Part shown: piece after piece, positions 62,726 through 64,000 of the stretch
How the letters are laid out: every line of letters begins with the position of its first letter
Position numbering within the stretch: the first letter of the stretch is position 1
Assembly (NCBI RefSeq): GCF_903815225.1
Contig: NZ_LR813084.1
Coordinates: 3,142,501-3,206,500, forward strand
Source: Delftia tsuruhatensis
GTDB lineage: Bacteria; Pseudomonadota; Gammaproteobacteria; Burkholderiales; Burkholderiaceae_C
Direction of reading: 5' to 3'
DNA length: 64,000 nucleotides
Translations under genes and position numbers: made by a program
Notes under the pieces: model-generated
The model's database searches: none
The model's input: only the letters and a program-made list of their open reading frames with translations
Told to the model about the DNA's origin: nothing

Positions 62726-63684
62726 GCGCGCATCCCCTCGTAGACCGAGGACACCAGGGCCACGTCGCCACCCAGGTTGCGCCCGGCCAGGCCGATACGG
62801 TCGATCAGGGCCTGGACCGAGTCGGTGTAGACGCCGATCTCGTTGCTGTCGCCCACGTCGTGCAGGATGTCACGCGCCCCGGGCAGGCCGACCATCGAGA
62901 AGACCGTGGACCATGCGCCCAGCTCGTTGTTGGCGAACATCTGCACGGTCTTGAGGATGATGGAGCGCAGGTAGGAGCGCTCGCGGTTGCTCAGTCCCTG
63001 GACGATGTCGGTGGCCACGGAGCTGAAGACACTGGAGTGGCTCCACTCGTCCACGGCGTGGGTCCGCGTGACCTCGTGGCAGATGGGCTGGATGGAGCGG
63101 TCCTCGGCCATGGTCTTGAGGTAGTCGGTGATCAGGGTTTCGCTGGCGCAGGCAATGGCGAACCGCGCCAGGCGCCGCTCCCATTCGGCTCCACACTGGG
63201 CCAGCACGCCGTTGCGCCAGCCGACGAGGTTGAAGTCGGAATACTCCAGCGGCGGCAGGCCGCGCATTTCATAGATGTAGTTGCAGGCCATGATGGACAT
63301 GCGCGTGTGCAGTGCCTCATCCAGCAGGGCCTGGGACATCACGTCCTGCAGCAGGGCGCGGTTGGCGCTGGGCGGCGGCGTCTTGATGATGTCCTCGCAG
63401 GCCGGAGTGACCACGTTGCACTCGATGTAGATGGTCTTGAGGTTGTAGATGCCCCAGGCATAGGACAGACACCGGTCCTTCAGGTCCTGCGGCGCCTCGC
63501 GCCACGCCTGGTGATCGCGGAAAGGCAGCAGCGAGGCGGTGAAATCCTTTCTGGCCGGGTCGAAGGCCAGCCCGCAGTAGTCGGGCAGGTCCTGGTTCAC
63601 GGCCGCCCTGGTTTTCCAGAGCATGGACAGCTTCTTCAGCGCATCGCGCACGGCATCATCGGTTTCAGAGACATTCGGTTTCAT
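62722..63684 (-). CDS. AurF-like di-iron N-oxygenase
   Basis: 320 aa; strong GGAGGTG before ATG 63684. All seven ligands of the AurF/CmlI di-iron site are present at matching spacing: Glu88, Glu123, His126 (DEALHTR), Glu182, His209, Glu213 and His216 (HAVDEWSH). Such enzymes oxidise amines to hydroxylamine, nitroso or nitro groups using O2. First gene of an operon with a dedicated reductase and a glutamine amidotransferase. An FNR/Anr-type site lies 28 bp upstream. The substrate amine is not known; no NRPS or PKS gene is within the window. Confidence 0.88.
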   Translation of the reverse strand: MKPNVSETDDAVRDALKKLSMLWKTRAAVNQDLPDYCGLAFDPARKDFTASLLPFRDHQAWREAPQDLKDRCLSYAWGIYNLKTIYIECNVVTPACEDIIKTPPPSANRALLQDVMSQALLDEALHTRMSIMACNYIYEMRGLPPLEYSDFNLVGWRNGVLAQCGAEWERRLARFAIACASETLITDYLKTMAEDRSIQPICHEVTRTHAVDEWSHSSVFSSVATDIVQGLSNRERSYLRSIILKTVQMFANNELGAWSTVFSMVGLPGARDILHDVGDSNEIGVYTDSVQALIDRIGLAGRNLGGDVALVSSVYEGMRA

Positions 63685-64000
63685 GCTTCACCTCCATGTG
63701 ATCGAACTACCTTGATTTGAATCAAATCGGCGATTCCCGCCCCCCTGCCGCTCATCCGTCGTGAATGCCATTGGCACACTGCGCCGGATACGTCGTCATG
63801 GTTTTCTTGGCTCTGTCATATTCCATTCTGGCGTAATCGACCGGAACCTTTTTTCACGAATACAGCATTTGCATGCAGCCATTACTTTCAAGGTCTGGCG
63901 GCGAATTCTAGGTATGCGAATTGAGCACGATCAGACCTATTTGACGCACCGTACCAGACCGCTTTTCCGAATCGCCCGCCCTATCTCCCTCATACGGACC
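63685..64000. other. Upstream region of the N-oxygenase operon to the right edge
   Basis: 316 bp with no supported gene. It contains the FNR/Anr-type site at 63712-63725; the remainder, moderately AT-rich, shows no clear frame or repeat. A gene to the right may begin outside the window. Confidence 0.6.
63712..63725. promoter_or_regulatory. Perfect FNR/Anr-type box TTGAT-N4-ATCAA
   Basis: TTGATTTGAATCAA matches the FNR/Anr/Dnr consensus exactly. An overlapping dyad GATTTGA-A-TCAAATC (63714-63728) offers another symmetry, so a different dimeric regulator is possible. Its centre is about 34 nt from the oxygenase ATG, too close for the usual -41.5 activator position. Confidence 0.55.

Overview
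The window is about 64 kb of GC-rich chromosome from a betaproteobacterium. The gene complement points to Comamonadaceae (Delftia/Comamonas type): an Entner-Doudoroff gluconate locus fed by a TRAP transporter, a Bug-type binding protein beside a CaiB-family CoA-transferase, DUF4148 and phasin genes, and the methylmalonyl-CoA set. The genus is inferred from gene content only. No tRNA, rRNA, CRISPR array, insertion sequence or prophage was seen.

Layout. 1-3.0 kb: a hybrid sensor kinase and the start of its response regulator, with an RcsAB-box-like 24-bp palindrome upstream. 3.2-5.5 kb: a VOC protein, a YdcF/SanA-like membrane protein and a secreted DUF3011/ricin-lectin protein. 5.6-9.6 kb: a crotonase-fold enzyme, CaiB-type CoA-transferase, Bug-type binding protein and LysR regulator. 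9.6-16.9 kb: the gluconate operon (gntK, three TRAP genes, edd, eda), divergent from a LacI-family regulator with two matching operators. 16.9-17.9 kb: CheV. 18-25.8 kb: propionate oxidation (pccA, pccB, meaB, methylmalonyl-CoA mutase) with a divergent GntR regulator. 26-31.3 kb: acyl-CoA ligase, chemoreceptor, FlxA-like protein, AzlCD. 31.6-39.6 kb: a polymorphic-toxin (Rhs) island with AT-rich toxin and immunity cassettes. 40.3-45.6 kb: MarR-controlled EmrAB/outer-membrane-factor efflux operon. 45.7-56.3 kb: metabolic, transport and regulator genes, including a TonB receptor behind a Fur-box-like site. 56.3-59.5 kb: cobalamin riboswitch, BtuB-like receptor and BtuF-like binding protein. 59.5-63.7 kb: small enzymes, then an operon for an AurF-type di-iron N-oxygenase with its own reductase and a glutamine amidotransferase, preceded by a perfect FNR/Anr-type half-site pair.

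How the parts fit. Gluconate would enter through the TRAP system, be phosphorylated by GntK and be split by Edd and Eda; the LacI-type protein probably represses both sides of the divergent promoter. Propionyl-CoA would be carboxylated by PccAB and isomerised by the B12-dependent mutase with MeaB as its chaperone; the B12 uptake genes 30 kb away supply the same cofactor. The efflux genes form one unit behind a MarR operator.

The most unusual parts are: (i) the Rhs island, where a Sec-exported Rhs protein carries a C-terminal toxin whose presumed immunity protein resembles EF-Tu domain 3, next to a displaced second toxin/immunity cassette and a third core remnant; (ii) the AurF-like N-oxygenase operon; (iii) a duplicated 5' end of pccA that makes a 40-codon leader frame ending on the true start codon; and (iv) several readable regulatory sites.
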